Assembly (NCBI GenBank): GCA_030618505.1
Contig: JAUXDF010000187.1
Span: forward strand, 1 to 6,582
Source: Spongiibacteraceae bacterium
Lineage (GTDB): Bacteria > Pseudomonadota > Gammaproteobacteria > Pseudomonadales > PIVM01
DNA: 6,582 nt
Reading direction: 5' to 3'
Shown piece after piece: positions 1 to 5,362 of the stretch. The notes beneath the pieces were generated by a model. That model searched no databases. It worked only from the letters and a program-made list of their open reading frames with translations, and was not told the origin of the DNA. The first letter of the stretch is position 1, and every line of letters starts with the position of its first letter. Position numbers and translations under genes: made by a program.

Positions 1-120
1 AAATCAAGTCCGGTCATGGCCAACGCAAATCTAGCTCCTAGGCCTTTTCAAGGCCTTTAAGTCGCAAGATTTGCGTTGGCCATGACCTCTTTGTTTAATT
101 TCTGGATGGGCACTAGTTAG
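1..120. repeat. Palindromic repeat element A, copy 1 (left end outside the window)
   Basis: This stretch matches 3149-3268 at 113 of 120 positions without gaps. Its core is a perfect 21-bp inverted repeat (12-32 pairs with 67-87). Inside it lies a second hairpin, AGGCCTT (40-46) with AAGGCCT (50-56) around a TTC loop. The right end, 99-120, carries the terminal sequence TTTCTGGATGGGCACTA followed by GTTAG. By comparison with the complete copy, about 36 bases of the left end lie before the window. There is no coding capacity, so this is a dispersed MITE-like or REP-like repeat; I do not recognise a named family. The last 8 bases, CTAGTTAG, are shared with element B. Confidence 0.85.
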
Positions 121-240
121 TGCCTATCCAGAAACTCTATTCGTCCTCCCTGCGAAGGCAGGGATCCAGTATGCTTGTGAATTCCCTGGCTTTCTGCCTT
201 CGCAGGAATGACGAGGTGTGAAAATATGGGCACTCGTTAA
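113..240. repeat. Palindromic element B: A-type ends around a different core
   Basis: The left end (113-136) is CTAGTTAGTG followed by CCTATCCAGAAACT, nearly identical to the left end of the complete A copy at 3113-3136. The match stops exactly after GAAACT at 136, where a different core begins. The right end (226-239, ATGGGCACTCGTTA) resembles the A right end ATGGGCACTAGTTA with one change; bases farther in have decayed. B therefore looks like an A-family bracket carrying another core. The A right end and B left end form a 17-bp hairpin with one mismatch (99-115 with 118-134) and a two-base loop. The right boundary is less certain than the left. Confidence 0.6.
140..215. repeat. Dispersed palindrome of the GTCATTCC...GGAATGAC type (core of element B)
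   Basis: The two 30-base arms 140-169 and 186-215 are inverted repeats matching at 24 of 30 positions, around a 16-base centre. Each arm also folds alone: TCCCTGC (147-153) pairs with GCAGGGA (158-164), and 191-197 pairs with 202-208. The CCAG...CTGG centre and the GTC...GAATGAC edges match a layout found again at 4728-4803. Repeats with ATTCC(N)GGAAT arms are widespread in proteobacterial genomes (the neisserial dRS3 repeats are broadly similar), but I do not assign this one to a family. Confidence 0.75.
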
Positions 241-254
241 ATAAAGGAGTAAAT

Positions 255-317
255 ATGAGCTGGCAACTTACCGGAATTGCTGGCCGAGAGCAAACCTGCA
301 GAAAATTACCATTTTGA
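255..317 (+). CDS. Possible 20-aa micro-ORF with a strong ribosome binding site
   Basis: An ATG at 255 follows TAAAGGAG (242-249) at a spacing of five bases, the best Shine-Dalgarno sequence in the window. The reading frame is MSWQLTGIAGREQTCRKLPF and stops at TGA 315-317. I recognise no function. It begins just after the decayed right end of element B and ends 36 bases before a TATAAT box. It could be a small protein, or the start of a gene whose remainder was lost when the repeats arrived, leaving an intact initiation site with no gene. No promoter is evident just upstream. The initiation signal is seen directly; translation of a useful product is unproven. Confidence 0.25.
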   Translation: MSWQLTGIAGREQTCRKLPF

Positions 318-352
318 GAGCTTACTTTATGCGCGTTGGCGGGCAATTGTTC

Positions 353-358
353 TATAAT
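353..358 (+). promoter_or_regulatory. Candidate sigma-70 -10 box for the PAS/GGDEF/EAL gene
   Basis: A perfect TATAAT lies 98 bases upstream of the preferred start codon at 456. No good -35 hexamer stands at 16-18 bases; TTGGCG at 336-341 is too close (11-base spacer). Initiation near 365 would give a leader of about 90 bases. Confidence 0.4.
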
Positions 359-455
359 TAGCGGCTGATTCAGAATTTTTGCTGATAGCTTGGTAGATAG
401 TTTAAGAATATGTCTTACTCAGATGAATAATAAAACGGGACGGGAAGCTAAAGGG

Positions 456-2972
456 ATGCAGTCGACCGAACAAGAGTTGGCAGAGCGCGAACAATTTCTC
501 GGGGCGATCTTGCGTGCGATTCCCGATTTTTTGTTTGTTTACGATTTCGAACGCCGTGAACATATCTTTGCTAATAACGATATTGGCGCCTACCTGGGTT
601 ATTCCAAAGAGCAAATCAGCGAAGCCGGCGATCGACTTTTTTCCTATGTGATTCACCCGGATGATGCCTTGAACGCACAGCAAATGCTGACCATGCGTGA
701 CGATCATGGCAGGAATGAAGTCTACGAGCATACTATTCGCTTGCAGGACAGTGATGGTGAGTGGCGTTATTTCTATTTTCGTGGTGCAGGCCTGGAGCGT
801 ACTGAAAGCGACGAGGTGAAATACAGCGTGGTGGTCGCTCGGGATATTACTGAGGTGTTAAAAACCGAGCAGAGCTTAAATGAGAAGGAGCAGCGTTTAA
901 GGTTACTGGAGGAGAATTTCACCGATGTAGTGCTATGTACGGATAATCAGTTGCAGCTTGATTATGTCAGTCCTTCTATCCGCTCATTACTCGATTATAA
1001 ACCCCAGGATTTGTTGACGATGGAGTCTGCACAAGGATTTGATATTCTGGGTCTTGGTCAGCGCATCGAAGGGCTGCGTAGTGATTACCGCCATGCCCAG
1101 AGTCAGTGTAAGAAACTCGCTTATGAGGGGGAGGACTATCAGAGCATTATTCTCAGTGAAGCTCTGCACCATGATGGCACAACAATTCCGGTAGAAATAA
1201 AGATTACACTGTTGATAGGCAAGCAATACCATGAGTTGCAGGGCTTGCTGATTATCTGCCGTGATATTCGTGAGCGAATGCGCGTTGAGGCAGACTTGCA
1301 CTTGGCAGCCAAGGTCTTTGAGAGCAGCCTGGAAGGGATTTATATTACCAATCAGCAGGGTATTATTGTCCAGGTCAATCAGGCCTTTTGTGATATTACC
1401 GGTTATAGTGCGGAGCAAAGTCTCGGCCAGCGCCCGGCCTTTTTGGGCTCGGGCTGGCACGAGGACTATTTTATCCATGAAATTCAGCCAGTGCTTGAAC
1501 GCAGTGGTTATTGGCAGGGTGAGGTCATTAACCGTCGTGTTTCCGGCAGTGTATTTCCTGCCTGGGTGGGAATTACGGCAGTGCACTCCAGCGCTGGTGA
1601 TTTGCAGGGTTATATCACCACCTTTCGAGATGTGACTGAATTTAAAGACAACGAGCAGCAAATTCGCAAGTTGGCTTATTATGATGCCCTCACTGACCTG
1701 CCTAATCGCAGCCTTTTCCTTGATCGCCTGAGTCAGGAGATTCAGCGTGCACGGCGTAATCGTAATCATGTCGCGTTGCTTTTTCTTGATCTGGATCGTT
1801 TTAAGGTCATCAACGATTCCATGGGGCATGCGGTTGGTGATCGCTTGTTAGCTGAGGTGGCCCGACGCCTGAAAGAAAGTATTCGCGCCGATGATACCGT
1901 GGCGCGGATGGGTGGCGATGAATTCACTATTATCCTCAACGATCTCAGTAATCGTGAAGATGCTGAATCTGCGGCAACCCAGGTTGCCCAAAAGGCCCTG
2001 CGAACATTGTCCGAGGCCTTTGTGCTGCAGGGCCGAGAGATGTATATCAGTGCCAGCATTGGCATTGCTGTTTATCCCGAGGATGGAAATCATAACGACG
2101 AATTACTTAAAAATGCCGATACGGCCATGTATCACGTTAAGGCAGCGAGTAAAAATGGCTATCAATTTTATGCCGAGTCGATGAACGCTCGCGCTCTGGA
2201 GAGGCTTGAGCTGCAAAACAGCCTGCATCGAGCCATGGCTGAGCAGGAATTTGAGCTGAACTATCTGCTGATTAAATCCCTGCAAGATGGAAGTACAACC
2301 GGTGTTGAGGCCTTGCTTCGCTGGCGTCATCCCGACAAAGGCTTGTTGGGACCGGAGCAGTTTCTGGCGGTGGCGGAGGAGTGCGGCCTGAGCGTTAAAA
2401 TAGGCGCCTGGGTGATAAAAAAAGCCTGTCTGCAAATGGCTGCCTGGCTGAAGGCGGGACAGGGTTATGAGCGTGTGGCGGTGAATATTTCAGCCCTGCA
2501 TTTCAGTGAAGGTAATCTGATTGAGCATGTGATTGATGGGCTTGATGCGAGCGGGATTTTCCCCCATCAGCTGGAGCTGGAGTTCCAGGAAGCCCTGTTG
2601 ATGGACGATATTGGTTATACCCAGGCTATGTTGCAGGACCTTAAGGCTCTGGGGGTGCGTTTGTCGGTGGATGATTACGGAACGGGGTTTTCTTCCTTGC
2701 ACCACCTGCAGCAATTACCGGTGGATAGTTTGAAGATTGATCGACGTTTTATTGAGCATATGCCCAAATCTGCCGAAGATACCCGTTTGGCCAGAGCGAT
2801 TATCTCCCTGGCGCAGAGTTTTGGTTATAGTGTTATCGCCGAAGGCGTTGAAAGTGAGCTGCAGCTTGAGTACCTGGCCTCGCTCGACTGCCAGGAAGCA
2901 CAGGGTTATTATTTTGGTAAGCCTGCATCGGCTGAGCGAATTAACAAGCTGTTGAGCATAAATAAAAAGTAG
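456..2972 (+). CDS. Cytoplasmic PAS-PAS-PAS-GGDEF-EAL cyclic-di-GMP signalling protein
   Basis: The protein is 838 aa with no membrane segment or signal peptide. Three PAS sensor domains (about 13-133, 150-271 and 283-394) each end in a PAC-like motif (VARDITE, ICRDIRE, TFRDVTE). The GGDEF domain (about 405-570) has DLDRFKVIND, an intact GGDEF at 486-490 and an RxxD product-inhibition site, RADD, at 477-480 exactly five residues before it, so diguanylate cyclase activity is expected. The EAL domain (about 580-832) keeps EAL (618-620), N677, E712, DD (739-740), K760, E796 and Q816 and ends in QGYYFGKP, so phosphodiesterase activity is possible. However, the usual YQPI reads YLLI (603-606) and the usual LEITE reads LEFQE (708-712). 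The frame opens upstream to TTG 390 and ATG 423. ATG 456 is preferred because GGGAAG stands eight bases before it and codons 390-455 are rich in rare types (AGA, ATA, GGA, CGG). The ligand and target process are unknown. The gene lies between two direct copies of element A. Confidence 0.93.
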   Translation: MQSTEQELAEREQFLGAILRAIPDFLFVYDFERREHIFANNDIGAYLGYSKEQISEAGDRLFSYVIHPDDALNAQQMLTMRDDHGRNEVYEHTIRLQDSDGEWRYFYFRGAGLERTESDEVKYSVVVARDITEVLKTEQSLNEKEQRLRLLEENFTDVVLCTDNQLQLDYVSPSIRSLLDYKPQDLLTMESAQGFDILGLGQRIEGLRSDYRHAQSQCKKLAYEGEDYQSIILSEALHHDGTTIPVEIKITLLIGKQYHELQGLLIICRDIRERMRVEADLHLAAKVFESSLEGIYITNQQGIIVQVNQAFCDITGYSAEQSLGQRPAFLGSGWHEDYFIHEIQPVLERSGYWQGEVINRRVSGSVFPAWVGITAVHSSAGDLQGYITTFRDVTEFKDNEQQIRKLAYYDALTDLPNRSLFLDRLSQEIQRARRNRNHVALLFLDLDRFKVINDSMGHAVGDRLLAEVARRLKESIRADDTVARMGGDEFTIILNDLSNREDAESAATQVAQKALRTLSEAFVLQGREMYISASIGIAVYPEDGNHNDELLKNADTAMYHVKAASKNGYQFYAESMNARALERLELQNSLHRAMAEQEFELNYLLIKSLQDGSTTGVEALLRWRHPDKGLLGPEQFLAVAEECGLSVKIGAWVIKKACLQMAAWLKAGQGYERVAVNISALHFSEGNLIEHVIDGLDASGIFPHQLELEFQEALLMDDIGYTQAMLQDLKALGVRLSVDDYGTGFSSLHHLQQLPVDSLKIDRRFIEHMPKSAEDTRLARAIISLAQSFGYSVIAEGVESELQLEYLASLDCQEAQGYYFGKPASAERINKLLSINKK

Positions 2973-3112
2973 CTAATATGGACTGTAAAATATTCCTGAT
3001 GATAGCTGCTTCGGTATTTTTACTTTAAATAATGCCTGAATCTAAGGTCTGTCGCCGTCGAATCGAGTGAAGACAATAGCGTAGACTTCGTTTTTACAAG
3101 GTTTACCAAGCC

Positions 3113-3268
3113 CTAGTTAGTGTCTATCCAGAAACTGGTAGTTTTCGAAAATTAAGTCCGCTCCTGGCCAACGCAAATCTAGCTCCTAGGCCTTTTCAAG
3201 GCCTTTAAGTCGCAAGATTTGCGTTGGACAGGATCTCTTTGTCTAATTTCTGGATGGGCACTAGTTAG
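3113..3268. repeat. Palindromic repeat element A, copy 2 (complete, 156 bp)
   Basis: The ends 3113-3136 and 3245-3268 are inverted repeats matching at 19 of 24 positions, with the shared consensus TAGTGCCCATCCAGAAA. Both borders read CTAGTTAG in the same direction (3113-3120 and 3261-3268). The core stem pairs CCAACGCAAATCT (3168-3180) with AGATTTGCGTTGG (3215-3227), then continues five more pairs after one mismatch. Inside is the same AGGCCTT/AAGGCCT hairpin as in copy 1. There is no ORF or transposase, so any mobility would need an enzyme from elsewhere. It ends 54 bases before the glyA -10 box, and the 140 bases before it, back to the end of the c-di-GMP gene, hold no clear terminator. Confidence 0.88.
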
Positions 3269-3319
3269 ATGCCGCTAAAATTTCTGCACCATTTCCCGGT
3301 ACTCTTGGCCCTCAGATCG

Positions 3320-3333
3320 TGTAAAATGCGCGC
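3320..3333 (+). promoter_or_regulatory. Candidate glyA promoter -10 region
   Basis: TGTAAAAT (3320-3327) is followed by the GC-rich stretch GCGCGC. A TAAAAT hexamer with a GC-rich discriminator is typical of growth-rate or ppGpp-sensitive promoters in Gammaproteobacteria, which would suit glyA. No convincing -35 hexamer is visible. Transcription from here would give a leader of about 45 bases. Confidence 0.4.
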
Positions 3334-3366
3334 TCTTTCCGTACCGCACAAGTGATTTATACACCC

Positions 3367-3373
3367 TGGGGGA
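3367..3373 (+). promoter_or_regulatory. Ribosome binding site that decides the glyA start
   Basis: TGGGGGA lies five bases before ATG 3379. This supports 3379 over GTG 3352 and over ATG 3373, which overlaps the site itself. Confidence 0.6.
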
Positions 3374-3378
3374 TGCTG

Positions 3379-4638
3379 ATGTTCCAAAAAGATATGCGTA
3401 TTGCCGGTTTTGACGATGAAGTAATGGCTGCAATTGAGGCTGAAGAGCAGCGTCAGGAAGAGCACATTGAACTGATTGCTTCTGAAAACTATACCAGCCC
3501 AAGGGTAATGGAGGCGCAGGGTTCTGCACTGACCAATAAATACGCCGAAGGCTACCCCGGCAAGCGTTATTACGGCGGTTGTGAACACGTTGATATTGTT
3601 GAAGATTTAGCGATTGAGCGAGCCAAGCAGTTATTTGGTGCTGACTACGCTAATGTGCAGCCCCATTCGGGCTCACAGGCTAATGCTGCGGTGTATATGG
3701 CCTTGTGCCAGCCAGGCGATACCGTGCTGGGCATGAGCCTGGCCGATGGCGGCCACCTTACTCACGGTGCCAAACCCAGTTTTTCTGGCAAGATGTATAA
3801 CGCGGTGCAATACGGTTTGAATGCCGAGACCGGCGAGGTGGATTACGAGCAGGTTGAGGCGCTGGCGCTGGAGCACAAGCCAAAAATGATTATTGCCGGT
3901 TTTTCTGCCTATTCGCGTGTCATGGACTGGCAGCGTTTTCGTGATATTGCCGATAAAGTGGGTGCTTATCTATTTGTTGATATGGCACACGTGGCGGGTT
4001 TGATTGCCGCGGGTATCTACCCCAATCCTGTACCGATTGCTGATGTGGTAACCACTACCACCCACAAAACCCTGCGTGGACCTCGTGGTGGTTTAATTCT
4101 GGCCCGTGCCAATGAAAAAGAAGATATCGGTAAAAAGCTCAATTCTGCTGTTTTCCCCGGGAGTCAGGGTGGACCGCTGATGCATGTGATCGCCGCCAAA
4201 GCCGTGTGTTTTAAAGAGGCGATGGACGAGCGTTTTGCCACTTACCAGCAGCAGGTTGTCAAGAATGCTCAGGCGATGGCGACCACCTTGATTGAGCGCG
4301 GCTACGATGTGGTCTCCGGTGGCACCGATGATCACCTGTTTCTGCTCAGCCTGATTGGCCGTGACTATACCGGTAAAGATGCTGATGCTGCTCTGGGGCG
4401 CGCCAATATCACCGTCAATAAAAATGCCGTCCCTAATGATCCTCGCTCGCCCTTTGTGACCAGTGGTCTGCGAATAGGTACGCCAGCGATCACCAGCCGT
4501 GGATTTACAGAAACTGAGTCTAAGCAGTTAGCGGGCTGGATTTGCGATATTCTTGATGATATCAACAATGAGACCTTGATCGAGCAGATCAAACAGCAGG
4601 CGCTGGCGCTTTGTAAGCGTTTCCCTGTTTACTCATAG
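3379..4638 (+). CDS. glyA: Serine hydroxymethyltransferase
   Basis: GlyA is a PLP enzyme of the cytoplasm that converts serine and tetrahydrofolate to glycine and 5,10-methylene-tetrahydrofolate, the main source of one-carbon units for purines, thymidylate and methionine. The 419-aa protein is within two residues of the E. coli enzyme (417) and collinear with it from memory. Visible landmarks are HIELIASENYTSPRVM near residue 29, the glycine-rich YPGKRYYGGCE loop (59-69), QPHSGSQAN (94-102), DMAHVAGL (201-208) and the PLP-binding lysine K230 in TTTTHK. The C-terminal VTSGLRIGTPAITSRGF is also intact. The start was chosen by the ribosome binding site and by alignment to MLKREMNIADYD of E. coli. 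No intrinsic terminator follows, so readthrough into nrdR is possible across the intervening element. Nothing suggests inactivation. Confidence 0.98.
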   Translation: MFQKDMRIAGFDDEVMAAIEAEEQRQEEHIELIASENYTSPRVMEAQGSALTNKYAEGYPGKRYYGGCEHVDIVEDLAIERAKQLFGADYANVQPHSGSQANAAVYMALCQPGDTVLGMSLADGGHLTHGAKPSFSGKMYNAVQYGLNAETGEVDYEQVEALALEHKPKMIIAGFSAYSRVMDWQRFRDIADKVGAYLFVDMAHVAGLIAAGIYPNPVPIADVVTTTTHKTLRGPRGGLILARANEKEDIGKKLNSAVFPGSQGGPLMHVIAAKAVCFKEAMDERFATYQQQVVKNAQAMATTLIERGYDVVSGGTDDHLFLLSLIGRDYTGKDADAALGRANITVNKNAVPNDPRSPFVTSGLRIGTPAITSRGFTETESKQLAGWICDILDDINNETLIEQIKQQALALCKRFPVYS

Positions 4639-4706
4639 GCACTGGTGATTAGCATAGGTGCTGGCGGGGTGTTTAAATCTCGCTGGGCTTGCTAATTAAA
4701 AAGGTT

Positions 4707-4849
4707 GGTAACTATTAAGCAAAGTTTGTCATTCCGGCAGTCTTTTAGCCGGAGTCCAGTTTGCAGGATTCTGGATCCCCGACAAAACACTTCGGGGATG
4801 ACGAAAATGGTGAGTTCAGAATGTTTATTTCATTATGTTGAATAGTTAC
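4707..4849. mobile_element. Probable non-autonomous mobile element (MITE-like), 143 bp, between glyA and nrdR
   Basis: The ends are inverted repeats: GTAACTATT (4708-4716) and AATAGTTAC (4841-4849) are perfect, and the similarity extends to 13 of 17 positions. The element is bounded by a 7-base direct repeat, AAAGGTT, at 4700-4706 and 4850-4856, as expected of a target duplication. Its middle is the palindrome described at 4728-4803. It has no ORF. If it is removed with one AAAGGTT, the sequence reads from the glyA tail straight to AAAAAGGTTAATTG and the nrdR start, a plausible ancestral site. One unpaired G at the left end (4707) leaves the exact border uncertain by a base. No family is recognised. 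Confidence 0.6.
4728..4803. repeat. Dispersed palindrome GTCATTCC...GGGATGAC
   Basis: The outer arms GTCATTCC (4728-4735) and GGGATGAC (4795-4802) enclose three smaller pairings: TCCGGC/GCCGGA (4733-4738 with 4748-4753), CCAG/CTGG (4756-4759 with 4771-4774) and ATCCCCG/CGGGGAT (4775-4781 with 4793-4799). Layout and length match 140-215. There is no U run after any stem, so it is not a classical intrinsic terminator on either strand, although such structures can pause transcription or protect mRNA ends. Confidence 0.8.
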
Positions 4850-4854
4850 AAAGG
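4850..4854 (+). promoter_or_regulatory. nrdR ribosome binding site, within the right-hand direct repeat
   Basis: AAAGG stands seven bases before ATG 4862. It is part of the AAAGGTT direct repeat that borders the upstream element, so an identical AAAGGTT also lies at 4700-4706. Confidence 0.6.
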
Positions 4855-4861
4855 TTAATTG

Positions 4862-5335
4862 ATGCGCTGTCCATTTTGCTCTGCTGCCGATACCAAGGTG
4901 ATTGACTCGCGACTGGTTGCCGAGGGTGCTCAGGTGCGTCGTCGACGCGAATGCCTGGGTTGTTCTGAGCGATTTACCACCTATGAGACATCAGAGCTGT
5001 TGATGCCCAAAGTGATCAAACAAAATGGTAATCGCCAGCCTTTTGATGAAGAAAAATTGCGCAGTGGTATCACTCGCGCACTGGAAAAGCGCCCTGTCAG
5101 TGTCGAGAAAATCGAGGCGGTGGTTGGCCAGATTAAACAGGCTCTGCAGGCGACCGGTGAGCGTGAAATTAAATCACTGGTGATTGGCGAGCAGGTGATG
5201 AGCCATCTTCGTCAGCTCGATCATGTCGCTTTTGTCCGTTTTGCTTCGGTGTATCGCGATTTTCAGGATCTTAATGAATTTCGTGAAGAAATTGATCGGC
5301 TGGCAAAAGAGCCGAAACCTCAAGGTGATGAATAA
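4862..5335 (+). CDS. nrdR: Transcriptional repressor NrdR
   Basis: NrdR is the ATP/dATP-sensing repressor of ribonucleotide reductase operons. It binds NrdR boxes in their promoters and reports the cell's nucleotide state. The 157-aa protein has the expected two parts. An N-terminal zinc ribbon has C3, C6, C31 and C34 (MRCPFC and CLGC), with the basic run RRRRE between them. An ATP-cone, about residues 49-139, begins PKVIKQNGNRQPFDEEKL and ends with the FASVYRDFQDLNEF motif. The in-frame TTG at 4859 is rejected: family members begin MxCPFC, and AAAGG is well spaced from ATG 4862. I saw no NrdR box in this window, so its targets lie elsewhere. ribD follows after 27 bases and is probably co-transcribed, an arrangement common in Gammaproteobacteria. 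Confidence 0.98.
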   Translation: MRCPFCSAADTKVIDSRLVAEGAQVRRRRECLGCSERFTTYETSELLMPKVIKQNGNRQPFDEEKLRSGITRALEKRPVSVEKIEAVVGQIKQALQATGEREIKSLVIGEQVMSHLRQLDHVAFVRFASVYRDFQDLNEFREEIDRLAKEPKPQGDE

Positions 5336-5362
5336 GTCTGGTTTGCTCCGGGCTCAAGCATA

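Noticed and set aside
137..346. 69-codon open frame on the minus strand across element B
   Set aside because: It runs through the palindrome and repeat ends and has no protein-like features; repeats of this kind often leave chance frames.
336..352. Sigma-54-like sequence TTGGCGGGCAATTGTTC
   Set aside because: The TGGC and TTG blocks are one base too close and the -12 GC is missing; sigma-54 spacing is strict. The TATAAT that follows is the simpler reading.
390..455. Upstream starts TTG 390 and ATG 423 for the signalling gene
   Set aside because: Neither has a good ribosome binding site, the codons are unlike the rest of the gene, and the first PAS domain begins well after 456. They remain possible.
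987..1829. 280-codon open frame on the minus strand within the PAS/GGDEF/EAL gene
   Set aside because: It lies wholly opposite a well-supported coding region, has no recognisable domain, and reads as the complement of the PAS and GGDEF codons.
2985..3022. GTAAAATA/TATTTTTAC inverted repeat as a terminator for the signalling gene
   Set aside because: The stem is AT-rich with a bulge and a loop of more than 20 bases, and no U run follows.
1..3268. CRISPR-like repeats
   Set aside because: Only two long copies about 3 kb apart and adjacent palindromes of varied sequence; there is no regular short repeat-spacer pattern and no cas gene.
3352..3378. GTG start for glyA giving nine extra residues
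   Set aside because: The extra residues have no counterpart in E. coli GlyA, and the ribosome binding site TGGGGGA would lie inside the coding region.
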